From the IMG/VR virus record IMGVR_UViG_3300027974_000039, positions 1 through 63,361 of that record: a stretch of DNA of 63,361 nt. One strand, 5' to 3'. Origin of the DNA: a virus. Positions within the stretch are counted from its first letter, which is position 1; each line of letters starts with the position of its first letter. The position numbers were made by a program, and so were the translations under genes. The notes under the pieces were generated by a model that saw nothing but the letters and a program-made list of their open reading frames with translations, was not told the DNA's origin and did not search any database. Below are positions 31,375 to 40,228 of this stretch, piece by piece.

Positions 31375-32954
31375 CACAATTTTTAGAAGATGGACCAGAA
31401 GATACATACGAGGTATCTGTTAAAAATAGCTCAGACCTATTTTCATTTAAGAAAGAAAAAGAACACGTAGACCCATTTGCTATTGGTATAGATGACCTTA
31501 AGAAGGTAAGAGGCCTAGGCACAAATTTTAAGAGAAAAATAAATAGAGATTTTGCAAAATCATTTACTGGTAAAGATGGAGCAGGTACACAACAGAATCT
31601 ATTACAGTCAGCAGTTACTGGATATGCAATGTTTGACCTTGTTCAACCAGTATATAATTTAGAATACCTTTCTCAAATATATGAAGTTTCAACATACAAC
31701 TATGCAGCCATTAATGCTAAGGTAGCAAACATTGTTGGTCTTGGATACTCCTTTATGGAAACAAGAAAAACAAACGATGCAATTGATGCAATAACAGATG
31801 ACAAGCAGTTAGATAGAGCACGTAGAAAGCTTAATAAGTTAAAGCAGGATCTTCAAGATTGGTTAGATGCAACAAATGATGAAGATACATTTACTGAAAC
31901 ATTAATAAAAGTATATACAGACCTAGAAGCAACTGGTAATGGCTACTTAGAGGTAGGTAGAACTACAGGCGGAGACATTGGATATATTGGACATATCCCA
32001 GCAAAAACTATGCGTGTAAGAAGACTTAGAGATGGATTTATGCAATTGCTTTATGGCAAGGCTGTATTCTTCAGAAATTTTGGAGATACAGAAACCATTA
32101 ATCCAATTGGTGATTCAGAAGATAGACCAAATGAAATCATTCATTTAAAGAAATATACTCCAATGAATAATTATTATGGTATCCCAGATATCGTAGCAGC
32201 ACAGATGTCGCTTGCTGGAAATGAATTTGCTGGCAGATATAACCTAGATTACTTTGAAAATAAAGCGGTTCCAAGATATATTATTACGGTTAAAGGAGCA
32301 AAGCTTTCTCCAGAGTCAGAAAGAAAATTGCTTGAATTCTTCCAGGTTGGATTAAAGGGAAAGAATCACAGATCACTATATATCCCTCTACCAGCCGACA
32401 CTCAAGATAATAAGGTTGAATTTAAAATGGAGCCAGTTGAAGCTGGTGCTCAAGAGTCTTCATTTAATATTTATAGACAATCAAATAGAGATGAAATTCT
32501 ATTGGCACACAGAGTTCCAATTAATAAAATTGGTGTCCCAGAAGGTGTATCTTTGGCAAATGCTAGAGATGCAGATAAAACATTTAAAGAGCAGGTTTGC
32601 CGACCAGCTCAAATGAGACTTGAAAAAAGAATTAATTCAATAATTGAAGAAAAGACAGATGCATTAAAAATTAAATTTGAAGAGTTGACTTTAACTGACG
32701 AAGACACCCAAAGTCAAATAGATGAAAGATATTTAAGAATGCAGGTTATTACTCCGAATGAAGTTAGAATTAGAAAAGGAATGATTCCTGTTGACGGCGG
32801 AGATGAAATGGTTGAATTAAAGCCACAGCAAGCTGCTGATCAAAAAGCAACTGCTGGTAAAACTAGGGCCAGGGATTCAGAAAGATCTGCTGCATCTTCC
32901 GATAAAGTCGGAGAAGGCAGAAATGCAAAAGGTGATGGAAAAAAGGTTGACTAA
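31371..32954 (+). CDS. Portal protein (PBSX-type)
   Basis: The 527-residue protein resembles PBSX-family portals. Features are VYNLEYLSQIYEVSTYNYAA, then IVGLGYSF, a helical stem region (residues about 140-175), YLEVGRTTGGDIGYIGHIPA, and YFENKAVPRYIITVKGAKLS. The last 60 residues are Lys/Asp-rich and disordered. It forms the dodecameric DNA gate of the capsid. It is followed by the protease-scaffold and capsid genes in the expected order, and no terminase is seen upstream in this window. Confidence 0.85.
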   Translation: MTQFLEDGPEDTYEVSVKNSSDLFSFKKEKEHVDPFAIGIDDLKKVRGLGTNFKRKINRDFAKSFTGKDGAGTQQNLLQSAVTGYAMFDLVQPVYNLEYLSQIYEVSTYNYAAINAKVANIVGLGYSFMETRKTNDAIDAITDDKQLDRARRKLNKLKQDLQDWLDATNDEDTFTETLIKVYTDLEATGNGYLEVGRTTGGDIGYIGHIPAKTMRVRRLRDGFMQLLYGKAVFFRNFGDTETINPIGDSEDRPNEIIHLKKYTPMNNYYGIPDIVAAQMSLAGNEFAGRYNLDYFENKAVPRYIITVKGAKLSPESERKLLEFFQVGLKGKNHRSLYIPLPADTQDNKVEFKMEPVEAGAQESSFNIYRQSNRDEILLAHRVPINKIGVPEGVSLANARDADKTFKEQVCRPAQMRLEKRINSIIEEKTDALKIKFEELTLTDEDTQSQIDERYLRMQVITPNEVRIRKGMIPVDGGDEMVELKPQQAADQKATAGKTRARDSERSAASSDKVGEGRNAKGDGKKVD

Positions 32955-32971
32955 ACCTAATCAACTGCTAT

Positions 32972-33000
32972 TTGCATTATAGTAGATAAACCATTAAAAT
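32972..33000 (+). promoter_or_regulatory. Promoter of the capsid unit, nearly leaderless
   Basis: TTGCAT (32972-32977), a 17-nt spacer and TAAAAT (32995-33000) are followed by 7 nt and the ATG at 33008. Confidence 0.6.
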
Positions 33001-33007
33001 TAAGCAT

Positions 33008-34351
33008 ATGAACATTGAAAAAGCCCAGTGGTCCACCGACGGCCAAAACATTCATTTAGCTGTCCCATTCACAAAGGTGAATAGGGAGAATAGAACTGTT
33101 TCTGGATTTGCTACACTAGATAACGTAGATCAAACAGGCGATGTTGTAACAGCAGAAGCAAGCATGAAAGCATTTGAAAGTTTTAGAGGCAATCTTAGAG
33201 AAATGCATCAGCCACTAGCTGTAGGTAAAGTAGTTTCTTTTAAACCAGAAACATACTACGATCAAAAGTCAAAAGAGTTTTATAATGGAGTGTATGTTAC
33301 ATCATACATCTCAAAGGGTGCACAAGATACATGGGAAAAAGTTCTTGACGGAACACTTTCAGGTTTCTCAATTGGTGGAAAGATTAAAGAGTCAGACAAC
33401 GAAATGAATAAGTCAACAGGAGAGACTGTAAGATTTATTAAGGATTACGATCTAATAGAATTATCAATTGTTGATTCACCAGCAAATGAAATGTGCAACA
33501 TCATATCAATTGAAAAGATGAACGGTCAACTTGTATTTAAAGGAATGGCTGCAGATGTAGTTACAGAAAATATTTTTTATTGTGAAGAAAGCGACTCTGT
33601 TTTTATCTCGACAGACAAAACATATGCTTCTCCAGTTACTGGAAAAGAAGCTACGCTTATTGGCTGGGTTGAAAGCTCAGACATAAACAAATCAAAAGAG
33701 ATAGATAAGATTCTTGCTTCATTCAAGAAGTCAAGAGTTCCGTTGCCTGGAATACAAACAATAGCAAAACAGGTAAACGTACAAGGAGGTAATGAAGTGG
33801 AAAAACTAAACGTAACAGCTGAAGATTCAGCAGTAGTAACTGCAGAAACAGCAATCGTTGAAGAGACCGTAGTTGCATCTGATGCACCTGCAGTCGAAGA
33901 TGCACCAAACGCTGATAACTCAGTGGAAGATGCAGACTCTGCTTCTGTAGATGTCTTTAAGTCAGTTGATGCTCCTCAAGCAGAAGCTGCAGTTGAAGAA
34001 CCTGATTTTGCAAAAATGTTAGTAGACCTAAAGGGATTCTTTGCAGATACTCTTAGCAAGGCTACAGAGGCAAATGCAGTACAGGTTTCAGAAATCAAAG
34101 AAACTGTAGAGACTTTTAGCAAGAGCGTAAATGCTCAAATTACAGAGTTAGCAGAAAAGCACAGTGCACTTAGTGCCGCTGTCACAGAAATAAAGGGCAC
34201 CATTGATGGTGTTCAAAAGCGTGTAGATGCCGTAGAAGGCGATACAGCAATCAAGAAGTCCTCAGACCTTGGCGGGTCTGTTGCACCAGCAGTAAACAAA
34301 TCAAAATGGAACGGTTCTTTCCTCGGTTCCGTAAACGAAATATTTAACTAG
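33008..34351 (+). CDS. Prohead protease fused to a scaffold-like domain (peptidase S78 family)
   Basis: The 447-residue protein has an N-terminal HK97-type maturation protease. H67 lies in REMHQP, the nucleophile Ser in LSGFSIGG (S118 or S121), and LIELSIVDSPANE is the conserved third motif. Residues about 250-440 are acidic, Ala/Val/Glu-rich and coiled coil, like the delta or scaffold domain that guides capsid assembly and is then degraded. Protease and scaffold are thus one polypeptide, as in several siphoviruses. It is driven by its own promoter. Confidence 0.85.
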   Translation: MNIEKAQWSTDGQNIHLAVPFTKVNRENRTVSGFATLDNVDQTGDVVTAEASMKAFESFRGNLREMHQPLAVGKVVSFKPETYYDQKSKEFYNGVYVTSYISKGAQDTWEKVLDGTLSGFSIGGKIKESDNEMNKSTGETVRFIKDYDLIELSIVDSPANEMCNIISIEKMNGQLVFKGMAADVVTENIFYCEESDSVFISTDKTYASPVTGKEATLIGWVESSDINKSKEIDKILASFKKSRVPLPGIQTIAKQVNVQGGNEVEKLNVTAEDSAVVTAETAIVEETVVASDAPAVEDAPNADNSVEDADSASVDVFKSVDAPQAEAAVEEPDFAKMLVDLKGFFADTLSKATEANAVQVSEIKETVETFSKSVNAQITELAEKHSALSAAVTEIKGTIDGVQKRVDAVEGDTAIKKSSDLGGSVAPAVNKSKWNGSFLGSVNEIFN

Positions 34352-34365
34352 GGTAGGTGAATTAT

Positions 34366-35415
34366 ATGAGCAATGAAACATTAGAAAAAGCAATCGCAGC
34401 AGGCACAACAGCCTCAACTGGTTTTGCATCAACAGCAGGTGGAGCAGGAGTACACACAGCGTCTGAAAACGGCAACGGTGGTCTTCTAAATCCAGAACAA
34501 TCAGCTCGCTTCCTAGACTATATGTTCGATTCAACCGTAATTGGAAAAGTCGCACGTACAGTTCGAATGAAGTCAGACACAACAGAGATTGATCGTATGT
34601 CAGTAGGAGAAAAGCTTGTTAAGCTTGCATCCGAAGGAGACAACACAGGTGTTAACTCAGCTGTAACTTTCTCAAAGATCTCTCTAACAACAAAGAAGCT
34701 TCGCATGGATTGGGAACTTTCAACTGAGTCTCTAGAAGACAATATTGAAGGTGCCGATCTTGAAGATCACATTGCACGTTTGATGGCAACACAAGCAGGA
34801 AATGACATCGAAGATGTTATTCTTAACGGTGATGAGTCACTTTCAAGCGATGCACTATACAAGTCATTTAATGGTGTTGTAAAGAAGGCTAAGACCTCTG
34901 GTCGTGTAGTCGATGCAGCAGGTGCGGGAATTTCCCGTGCTGTATTTAACTCAGCGCTAAAGGCTCTTCCACGTAAGTACAAGCAACGTCGTACAGACCT
35001 TCGCTTCCTTGCAGGATCAAACTTGATCCAAGATTACTTATACTCAAACTCACAGAACATACAGAATGTTACTCCACAAGATATTGCCTCTGGCATTATC
35101 CGTGGTGATGTTCCTGTTCTAGGAGGTCCTGCAGGATATGTAGCTCCATACGCATTTGGTATTCCAATCGTTGAAGTTCCACTTCTTCCAGAGACACAGG
35201 CTGGTACATATGCAAGCCCATCAGGATCACACGGAGATGTCCACTTGACATTCCCTAACAACGTGGTAATTGGTGTAAAGCGTGACGTAACAGTTTACCG
35301 CTTCTTCTGGCCACGTAAGGACTCAATCGAGTACACAATGTATACTCGTGTTGGTGTTCAAATCGAGCAGGCAGACGCTTGGGTCGTTGTAAAGAACGTT
35401 AAGGTTGCTTCCTAA
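34366..35415 (+). CDS. Major capsid protein (HK97 fold)
   Basis: The 349-residue protein follows the protease-scaffold, as expected for the capsid subunit. A GTG three codons upstream (34357) is possible, but GGTAGGTG lies 8 nt before the ATG at 34366. HK97-like features include an N-arm followed by LLNPEQSARFLDYMFDSTVI, the E-loop region LVKLASEGDN, and a spine helix with EDHIARLMATQAGNDIE. A C-terminal domain ends near TMYTRVGVQIEQADAW. It uses more CGT and C-ending codons than the fibre genes, consistent with very high expression. A strong terminator follows. Confidence 0.85.
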   Translation: MSNETLEKAIAAGTTASTGFASTAGGAGVHTASENGNGGLLNPEQSARFLDYMFDSTVIGKVARTVRMKSDTTEIDRMSVGEKLVKLASEGDNTGVNSAVTFSKISLTTKKLRMDWELSTESLEDNIEGADLEDHIARLMATQAGNDIEDVILNGDESLSSDALYKSFNGVVKKAKTSGRVVDAAGAGISRAVFNSALKALPRKYKQRRTDLRFLAGSNLIQDYLYSNSQNIQNVTPQDIASGIIRGDVPVLGGPAGYVAPYAFGIPIVEVPLLPETQAGTYASPSGSHGDVHLTFPNNVVIGVKRDVTVYRFFWPRKDSIEYTMYTRVGVQIEQADAWVVVKNVKVAS

Positions 35416-35434
35416 TTAGGAATTAATCTCGGAG

Positions 35435-35468
35435 AAGCCCCCAATTAATTTTGGGGGCTTTTCATTTT
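35435..35468 (+). terminator. Intrinsic terminator after the major capsid gene
   Basis: AAGCCCCCAA (35435-35444) pairs with TTGGGGGCTT (35451-35460) around a 6-nt loop and is followed by TTCATTTT. Confidence 0.85.
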
Positions 35469-35478
35469 AATTATACAA

Positions 35479-35487
35479 TGCTATAAT
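35479..35487 (+). promoter_or_regulatory. Extended -10 promoter (TGC-TATAAT)
   Basis: TGC-TATAAT follows the capsid terminator by about 10 nt and precedes an AAAAGGAG site and the ATG at 35515. The -35 is poor. Confidence 0.55.
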
Positions 35488-35514
35488 GGTTTTACCTAGA
35501 AAAAGGAGTAATAA

Positions 35515-35910
35515 ATGTCTTTTGACACATTAAAAGTCGGAGAGCTAAAAGCAATTGCAGAAGATTTTGCAGTTGAAACAGAAGGACTTAAGAACAAGCA
35601 GGACATAATTGCAGCACTATCAGAAGAAGGTGTTACATACGCAGTGTATGCTAAGACACTAAAAGATATAGAAGATGCAAAAGAGGAAATTGAAATCCTC
35701 CCAGTATTTGATCCAAAGGCAGAACGTACAGAAGATACTGTGCTAGTTAGAATGACAAGAGCAAACTTTAGGTATGACATTTTGGGGCACACGTTCACAC
35801 AGGACCACCCATTTGTAGCAATGCATAAAGATGCTGCTCAATCAATTTTTGATATAGAGGAGGGGTTTCGTTTAGCCACACCAAAAGAAGTACAGGATTA
35901 TTACGGCTAA
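35515..35910 (+). CDS. Head-tail module protein with SAP/HeH-like N-terminus
   Basis: The 131-residue protein begins with LKVGELKAIAEDFAVE and KNKQDIIAAL, a helix-extension-helix pattern like the SAP/HeH/LEM type that binds DNA or protein. The C-terminal half includes VRMTRANFRYDILGHTFTQD and FRLATPKEVQDYYG. Similar small proteins follow capsid genes in many siphoviruses. A role in head completion is inferred from gene order. Confidence 0.6.
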   Translation: MSFDTLKVGELKAIAEDFAVETEGLKNKQDIIAALSEEGVTYAVYAKTLKDIEDAKEEIEILPVFDPKAERTEDTVLVRMTRANFRYDILGHTFTQDHPFVAMHKDAAQSIFDIEEGFRLATPKEVQDYYG

Positions 35911-35925
35911 TCTTAATCGCAAAAA

Positions 35926-36906
35926 ATGGAAATTATAGTAGGAACAAATGCTCCAATAAAGCAAAGAGTCTTTTGGAAAGGCGGCATATCCAAAGCAGAC
36001 TCATTGCCAACAGTTAAGTTTTATGACATAACTGAAGACCCAGCAGTTGCTCCATCTATTAATCCAGCAACTCTTTTACATACACAAACAGCAGAAGAAA
36101 TAGACACAGACTTTGGAGTATACAGTGTATACCCACCATTGTCTCTTACAAATAGACCTAGATCATTAAAATTGGTTTGGGAATATGAAGTAGAAGACCA
36201 ACCAGTAATAAAAGAGCATAAGTTGTTTGTAGTTAAACCATATACTGATTTAACTCAAGCAGCAGATGCATTAGGATTTGGTTTTGATCAGTCTGACCCA
36301 AATTATAGAACATTTGCAGATCTTACTGCTGCAGAACGCTATGCAAGAAAATTAATTGAAAACTACACGGGTCAACAATTTCATTTATATGATGATGTAA
36401 ATGTTGTATATTCTACTGGTTCAGATACCTTACCTTTGCCATATAAAATTAATGAACTACATGAACTTTATTTAAATGATATGCTTTTAATAGATAACAT
36501 TAATCATATAAATAATTTTGCTTTGCCAATTTTTATATCTGATAGTGGTTTCGGATTAAGAGTGGATAGATCAAAAGCTTTAGATAACATCGTTTACTAC
36601 GCTAATGGAATGGTCCCACCAAGCATTAATGATGCTGGAAGAGGCGTATTTATAAATGGCGGTACTTACAGAGTTGCTGGCAGATATGGATGGGAACATG
36701 TCCCAGACGAAGTAGAGCTTGCATGCATTGAATTAATGAGAGATTTTTTCTCTAAAGATAAAGAATGGCGCAATAAATATATAAAGAGCATACAGACATT
36801 TGATTGGCAGTTCCAATATGATACATCTGCATTTAGCGGAACAGGCAATAACTATGCCGATCAACTATTGCTTCCATATGTAACAAACAAAATGGTAGTT
36901 ATTTAA
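35926..36906 (+). CDS. Head-tail connector protein
   Basis: The 326-residue protein appears two-part. An N-terminal beta-sandwich of about 110 residues (PIKQRVFWKGGISKADSLPT) precedes a C-terminal helical adaptor (ADLTAAERYARKLIENYTGQ). GRYGWEHVPDEVELACIELM matches the gp6/gp15-type connector pattern. It likely forms the first ring below the portal. Fusion of a beta domain to the adaptor is somewhat unusual. Confidence 0.65.
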   Translation: MEIIVGTNAPIKQRVFWKGGISKADSLPTVKFYDITEDPAVAPSINPATLLHTQTAEEIDTDFGVYSVYPPLSLTNRPRSLKLVWEYEVEDQPVIKEHKLFVVKPYTDLTQAADALGFGFDQSDPNYRTFADLTAAERYARKLIENYTGQQFHLYDDVNVVYSTGSDTLPLPYKINELHELYLNDMLLIDNINHINNFALPIFISDSGFGLRVDRSKALDNIVYYANGMVPPSINDAGRGVFINGGTYRVAGRYGWEHVPDEVELACIELMRDFFSKDKEWRNKYIKSIQTFDWQFQYDTSAFSGTGNNYADQLLLPYVTNKMVVI

Positions 36907-36907
36907 G

Positions 36908-37336
36908 ATGAACAACCTAGTTGATTCTATTTTCAATATGAAGGTAGATGTATATCTGCAAGAAGATTATCAGGACCAGAATACTGGTGCCATTAAGAAA
37001 TCTTGGATATATGAAAAAACTATCCCATGCTTTGCAAAAGGGGTTATATCAAACTCAGCTACTGCAAGAAATGGAGATAGCCAGTCTATATCAACTAAAT
37101 ATAAAGATACTCAGACAATAGAAATTAGAACACAAACAAGACTTACATATAGACAAAAAATAACTAACGTTAAAGATTCTTCTAATAATGTAATTTGGTT
37201 TGAATTAAATTATCCAAATGATACACCAACAGTATTTGAAATTATAAGCTCAACTCCTATTACAGATCCTTTTGGAACACTTATGGCATATAACTCAGTT
37301 GCCAAAAGGTCGGAGAATCAAATAATTGGAGACTAA
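36908..37336 (+). CDS. Head closure (stopper-like) protein
   Basis: The 142-residue protein is predicted beta-rich (NMKVDVYLQEDYQDQNTGAI, then TIEIRTQTRLTYRQKITNVK). It occupies the position of head-tail stoppers of the gp16/FII type, directly after the adaptor. It starts 1 nt after the adaptor stop and overlaps the next gene by 11 nt. The assignment depends mainly on size and order. Confidence 0.6.
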   Translation: MNNLVDSIFNMKVDVYLQEDYQDQNTGAIKKSWIYEKTIPCFAKGVISNSATARNGDSQSISTKYKDTQTIEIRTQTRLTYRQKITNVKDSSNNVIWFELNYPNDTPTVFEIISSTPITDPFGTLMAYNSVAKRSENQIIGD

Positions 37337-38120
37337 CGGAGTAGCACTATTACAAGCAGCTTCTGGCCTAGAAAGATTAATGGTCGGTTCAGCTGCCGCT
37401 GGAGTTCTCAAAGACAGTAACGTAGCACAGATATCTGCATTCTTATATTACCAAGCAAATGTAGCAGCAAAGCTTACGTCAAATAAAGCATTTCAAAGAC
37501 TTTTTAAAACTACAATATTTAATCAAATAGACCAAGACTTTGGATTATTCATAGACTCTCAAGCACGTACAAAACCAAAGTCATTACATCATGTATACGA
37601 ATGGAATAAGACTGGGCAAACCACTAGCAGATTATTTAAGTTAAATAGAATGGATTCAACAGGACTTTCATTTAAGATTAACTACGATCTAAAATTATCT
37701 AAGTCTTCAGTTCCTACAAAAAATAGAAAACAAAAAAGCAGATATGTTTTTGCAAATAAAGCTGCGGTCATGGAAAAGGGTATGCCAATTATCATTAGAC
37801 CAAAATCAGCTGAAAGGCTTGTATTTGAGATTGATGGAGAAGTTGTATTTATGCCAAAGGGGAAGTCAGTTACAGTAAGAAGCCCAGGCGGTAGAGCATC
37901 TACTAATCAATTTGACCTTGCGTATAGTAGATATTTTAGCGGACCTATGGTATCTCATTCTATTAAGGCTTCTGGATTTCAAAATATATTTGGGTCTAAG
38001 TTTGAAAAAGCAATGAGAGTTCCTTCTTCTATATCCAAGGTGCGTTATTCTTTTAGTCCAGGTACAATTAGACTACAAGCGGACTCAGCATTAACTGAAC
38101 AATTTGGAGGAGCAGCATAA
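37326..38120 (+). CDS. Neck/tail completion protein
   Basis: The 264-residue protein probably starts at a TTG that overlaps the previous gene by 11 nt, with GGAG upstream. An ATG at 37380 is the alternative. It is basic, with a helical front (LLQAASGLERLMVGSAAAG) and a beta-rich remainder. By synteny it should be the neck or tail-completion protein between stopper and terminator (HK97 gp10-like position). It shares one base with the next start. Confidence 0.5.
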   Translation: METNGVALLQAASGLERLMVGSAAAGVLKDSNVAQISAFLYYQANVAAKLTSNKAFQRLFKTTIFNQIDQDFGLFIDSQARTKPKSLHHVYEWNKTGQTTSRLFKLNRMDSTGLSFKINYDLKLSKSSVPTKNRKQKSRYVFANKAAVMEKGMPIIIRPKSAERLVFEIDGEVVFMPKGKSVTVRSPGGRASTNQFDLAYSRYFSGPMVSHSIKASGFQNIFGSKFEKAMRVPSSISKVRYSFSPGTIRLQADSALTEQFGGAA

Positions 38121-38626
38121 TGGCAAATTATAATATAGATGCAATGTATGAAATTAGAAAGCACTTATGGCAGGAACTAATATTAAATAGTTTAGTAGAC
38201 CCTAATTCATATTACAGCGACAACTTAGGCGAATCAATAATTCCAATTATCCCAGTCCAACAGGCTCCAGAAATGAATCAATTTTTAAGCGGCAAGACAC
38301 ACATTGTTTATGACAAGATAGGAAGCACCTACGAAGAAAACTGGATGATATGTTGCGAAAAGATATCGTTTACAATCTACTCGGTAGACCATGCCGAAAT
38401 AAATGCTATTAGAAATATGATGATGGATGTATTTAGAAGAATGGACGATTCTGCCAAAGACCTAAATAACTCTAAGTCCACGGATAAAATAATATTTCAC
38501 AACACAATGATTGTAGACATGTCTCCTACAGAGCCATCCGAGGAGCTAGCAGGTTTTCTGGCGGCAGACGTTATATTAGAGGTCAAATACTCTAGGACAG
38601 TTGGAGATAAAGGCAGGTTTGATTAG
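38120..38626 (+). CDS. Tail terminator-like protein
   Basis: The 168-residue protein (IDAMYEIRKHLWQELILNSL, then WMICCEKISFTIYSVDHAEI and ADVILEVKYSR) has the size and alpha-beta pattern of the ring protein that ends tail-tube growth. It lies directly upstream of the major tail protein, the usual place. Synteny-based. Confidence 0.6.
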   Translation: MANYNIDAMYEIRKHLWQELILNSLVDPNSYYSDNLGESIIPIIPVQQAPEMNQFLSGKTHIVYDKIGSTYEENWMICCEKISFTIYSVDHAEINAIRNMMMDVFRRMDDSAKDLNNSKSTDKIIFHNTMIVDMSPTEPSEELAGFLAADVILEVKYSRTVGDKGRFD

Positions 38627-38627
38627 T

Positions 38628-38656
38628 TTGCCTTTTGGTTGATTGTAAGATAAAAT
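38628..38656 (+). promoter_or_regulatory. Promoter of the major tail protein gene
   Basis: TTGCCT (38628-38633), a 17-nt spacer and TAAAAT (38651-38656). The leader is about 80 nt with an AT-rich stretch and ends in a CAGGAGG ribosome site. Confidence 0.6.
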
Positions 38657-38739
38657 TATACCAAGAGGAAATGAGCCTAGCCAGCTTGATTTAAAGTAAG
38701 TCAATATATATATATTTATTTAACAGGAGGTTTTACAAC

Positions 38740-39453
38740 ATGGCAGTACAAAACGTAGGTAATGCTAAGAATATTCTAGTTGGTGCTTCACCACTATTTA
38801 TTTCAAACTTAGACGTTACAGCAGCAAAGTACAAAGCTTCTGAGCCAGGTGCCACCGATGGTGTCGCATATGTTTCAGGAACATCTTATACAACAACTTT
38901 AAATGCAATTGATCCAAAATTAAAGTCAGGCGTACCAACACCAACTTTAGACTTTGCATACCGTAACGTAGGTTACACAAACAATGGTCTTCAGGTTACA
39001 TACAATCCATCATACGGTTCAGTAACAGTAGATCAGCTTCTTGATACAGCAAAGCTTTTCAAGGAGTCAATGGAAGTTATGATTGCAACAGAAATGGCAG
39101 AAGGTACTCTTGAGAACGTTCTAGCAGTATTTGGACAATCATCATCAACATTAGTAGAAGCAGGAACAGGCTTAACAGCAACCGATACACTTGGTCTTGC
39201 TGGTGGTGCACTAGGAGAAGCTCCAACAGAGCGTCAACTTATTGCAGTAGGTCAAGGTCCAACAGCTGATGCAACAAGAACTGAGCGTGTATATTATGCA
39301 CGTCGTGTTCTTTCTGTACAACAGTCACAGTTCTCTTTGGCTCGTAACGCAGCATCAACATTCCCAGTAACATTCCGTTTGCTTCCATCTGGTGACTCAG
39401 CTCACGCAGGCAAGGAATATGGTTTTATTGTAGACCGTGTTCTAGTAGCATAA
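38740..39453 (+). CDS. Major tail protein
   Basis: The 237-residue protein has the beta-rich pattern of tail-tube subunits (SGVPTPTLDFAYRNVGYTNN, GLQVTYNPSYGSVTVDQLLD, and a C-terminal EYGFIVDRVLVA). It lies between the terminator-type gene and the chaperone pair. Its own promoter, a perfect CAGGAGG site, codon use shifted to CGT/CTT and a GAAA-loop terminator all point to strong expression of a stoichiometric virion protein. Confidence 0.8.
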   Translation: MAVQNVGNAKNILVGASPLFISNLDVTAAKYKASEPGATDGVAYVSGTSYTTTLNAIDPKLKSGVPTPTLDFAYRNVGYTNNGLQVTYNPSYGSVTVDQLLDTAKLFKESMEVMIATEMAEGTLENVLAVFGQSSSTLVEAGTGLTATDTLGLAGGALGEAPTERQLIAVGQGPTADATRTERVYYARRVLSVQQSQFSLARNAASTFPVTFRLLPSGDSAHAGKEYGFIVDRVLVA

Positions 39454-39472
39454 TTAATATAAATTAATTAGT

Positions 39473-39502
39473 AAAACCCCCCTAAGAAATTAGGGGGGTT
39501 TT
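39473..39502 (+). terminator. Intrinsic terminator with GAAA tetraloop
   Basis: AAAACCCCCCTAA pairs with TTAGGGGGGTTTT over 13 bp around a GAAA loop. The next promoter's -35 starts 5 nt later. Confidence 0.88.
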
Positions 39503-39506
39503 ATCA

Positions 39507-39535
39507 TTGTATTGGTAATTCTGATATGATACAAT
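39507..39535 (+). promoter_or_regulatory. Promoter of the tail chaperone/tape measure unit
   Basis: TTGTAT (39507-39512), a 17-nt spacer ending in TGA, and TACAAT (39530-39535). An AGGAGG site and the TTG start at 39566 follow. Confidence 0.6.
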
Positions 39536-39565
39536 AATTAAGACGAGATCCTAGGAGGATTTAAA

Positions 39566-39898
39566 TTGGCAACAACAGTATATGATGTAGAAGAAATTCA
39601 ACTACAAAATGGCGCAACCGTAAAGTTAAAGCCTTTAACAATTAAAGAGCTTAGAAAGTTTATGGCAGCTATTGCAAAGACAGCAGAAGTAACTACAGAA
39701 GATGAGACGCTAACCATCCTAATCGATGCTTGTGCAGTAGCATTAGAAAAACAGCTTCCAGAATTAGTGGCCGACAGAGATGCATTTGAGGACGTATTAG
39801 ATGTACCAACAATTAATCGCATCCTTGAAGTTTGTGGTGGTATTAAGATGGACGATCCAAATTTGCTAGCAGCAGCGGTTCTAGCTGGTCAGAACTAG
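39566..39898 (+). CDS. Tail assembly chaperone G-type protein
   Basis: The 110-residue protein starts at TTG, 7 nt after AGGAGG. It resembles siphovirus tail chaperones that coat the tape measure protein before the tube forms (VKLKPLTIKELRKFMAAIAK, then LTILIDACAVALEKQLPELV and INRILEVCGG). It ends 33 nt after a slippery heptamer, so a share of ribosomes should shift into the longer GT product. Confidence 0.8.
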   Translation: MATTVYDVEEIQLQNGATVKLKPLTIKELRKFMAAIAKTAEVTTEDETLTILIDACAVALEKQLPELVADRDAFEDVLDVPTINRILEVCGGIKMDDPNLLAAAVLAGQN

Positions 39899-40224
39899 AT
39901 CTAGCTGCATTAGAAGGAGAAGTATTCTTAATAGGAAACTATAAGAATTACGAAGAATTAGAAGACAGTCTTTCAATGCCAGAGTTAATTCAAACCTTCT
40001 CAGCAATGCAAAAGACTGAATCAGAAAAAAGAAAGTTTCTGGCATCCATACAAGGCATAGAGCTTGACAGTGGAGAACAAGAAGAAAACAAGAGTTTTGA
40101 AGATGTAAAAAGAAAAGCTCTTGGAATAACTGCAGATGCATCTGATATTGTTTCACTACAAGGTCAGTTTGCTTCAGAAGCAGGGTTCGGTATCGGGGCA
40201 GGACTCGGATACCAAAAGGAGTAG
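39566..40224 (+). CDS. Tail assembly chaperone GT-type product via -1 frameshift
   Basis: The -1 frame is open from 39847 to the stop at 40222-40224 and has no good start of its own before 39976. A shift at AAATTTG (39859-39865) joins 100 residues of the G frame to 119 residues of the T frame, giving about 219 residues. The T part continues ASSGSSWSELDLAALEGE and ends GIGAGLGYQKE. The organisation matches lambda G/GT and many other siphoviruses, in which both forms are needed for tail assembly. Confidence 0.78.
39859..39865 (+). other. -1 ribosomal slippery site AAATTTG
   Basis: Read in the G frame as A-AAT-TTG, it fits the X-XXY-YYZ rule. It is the only such heptamer in the overlap of the two frames and the reading register is correct for a -1 shift. 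Confidence 0.75.
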
Positions 40225-40228
40225 GTAG

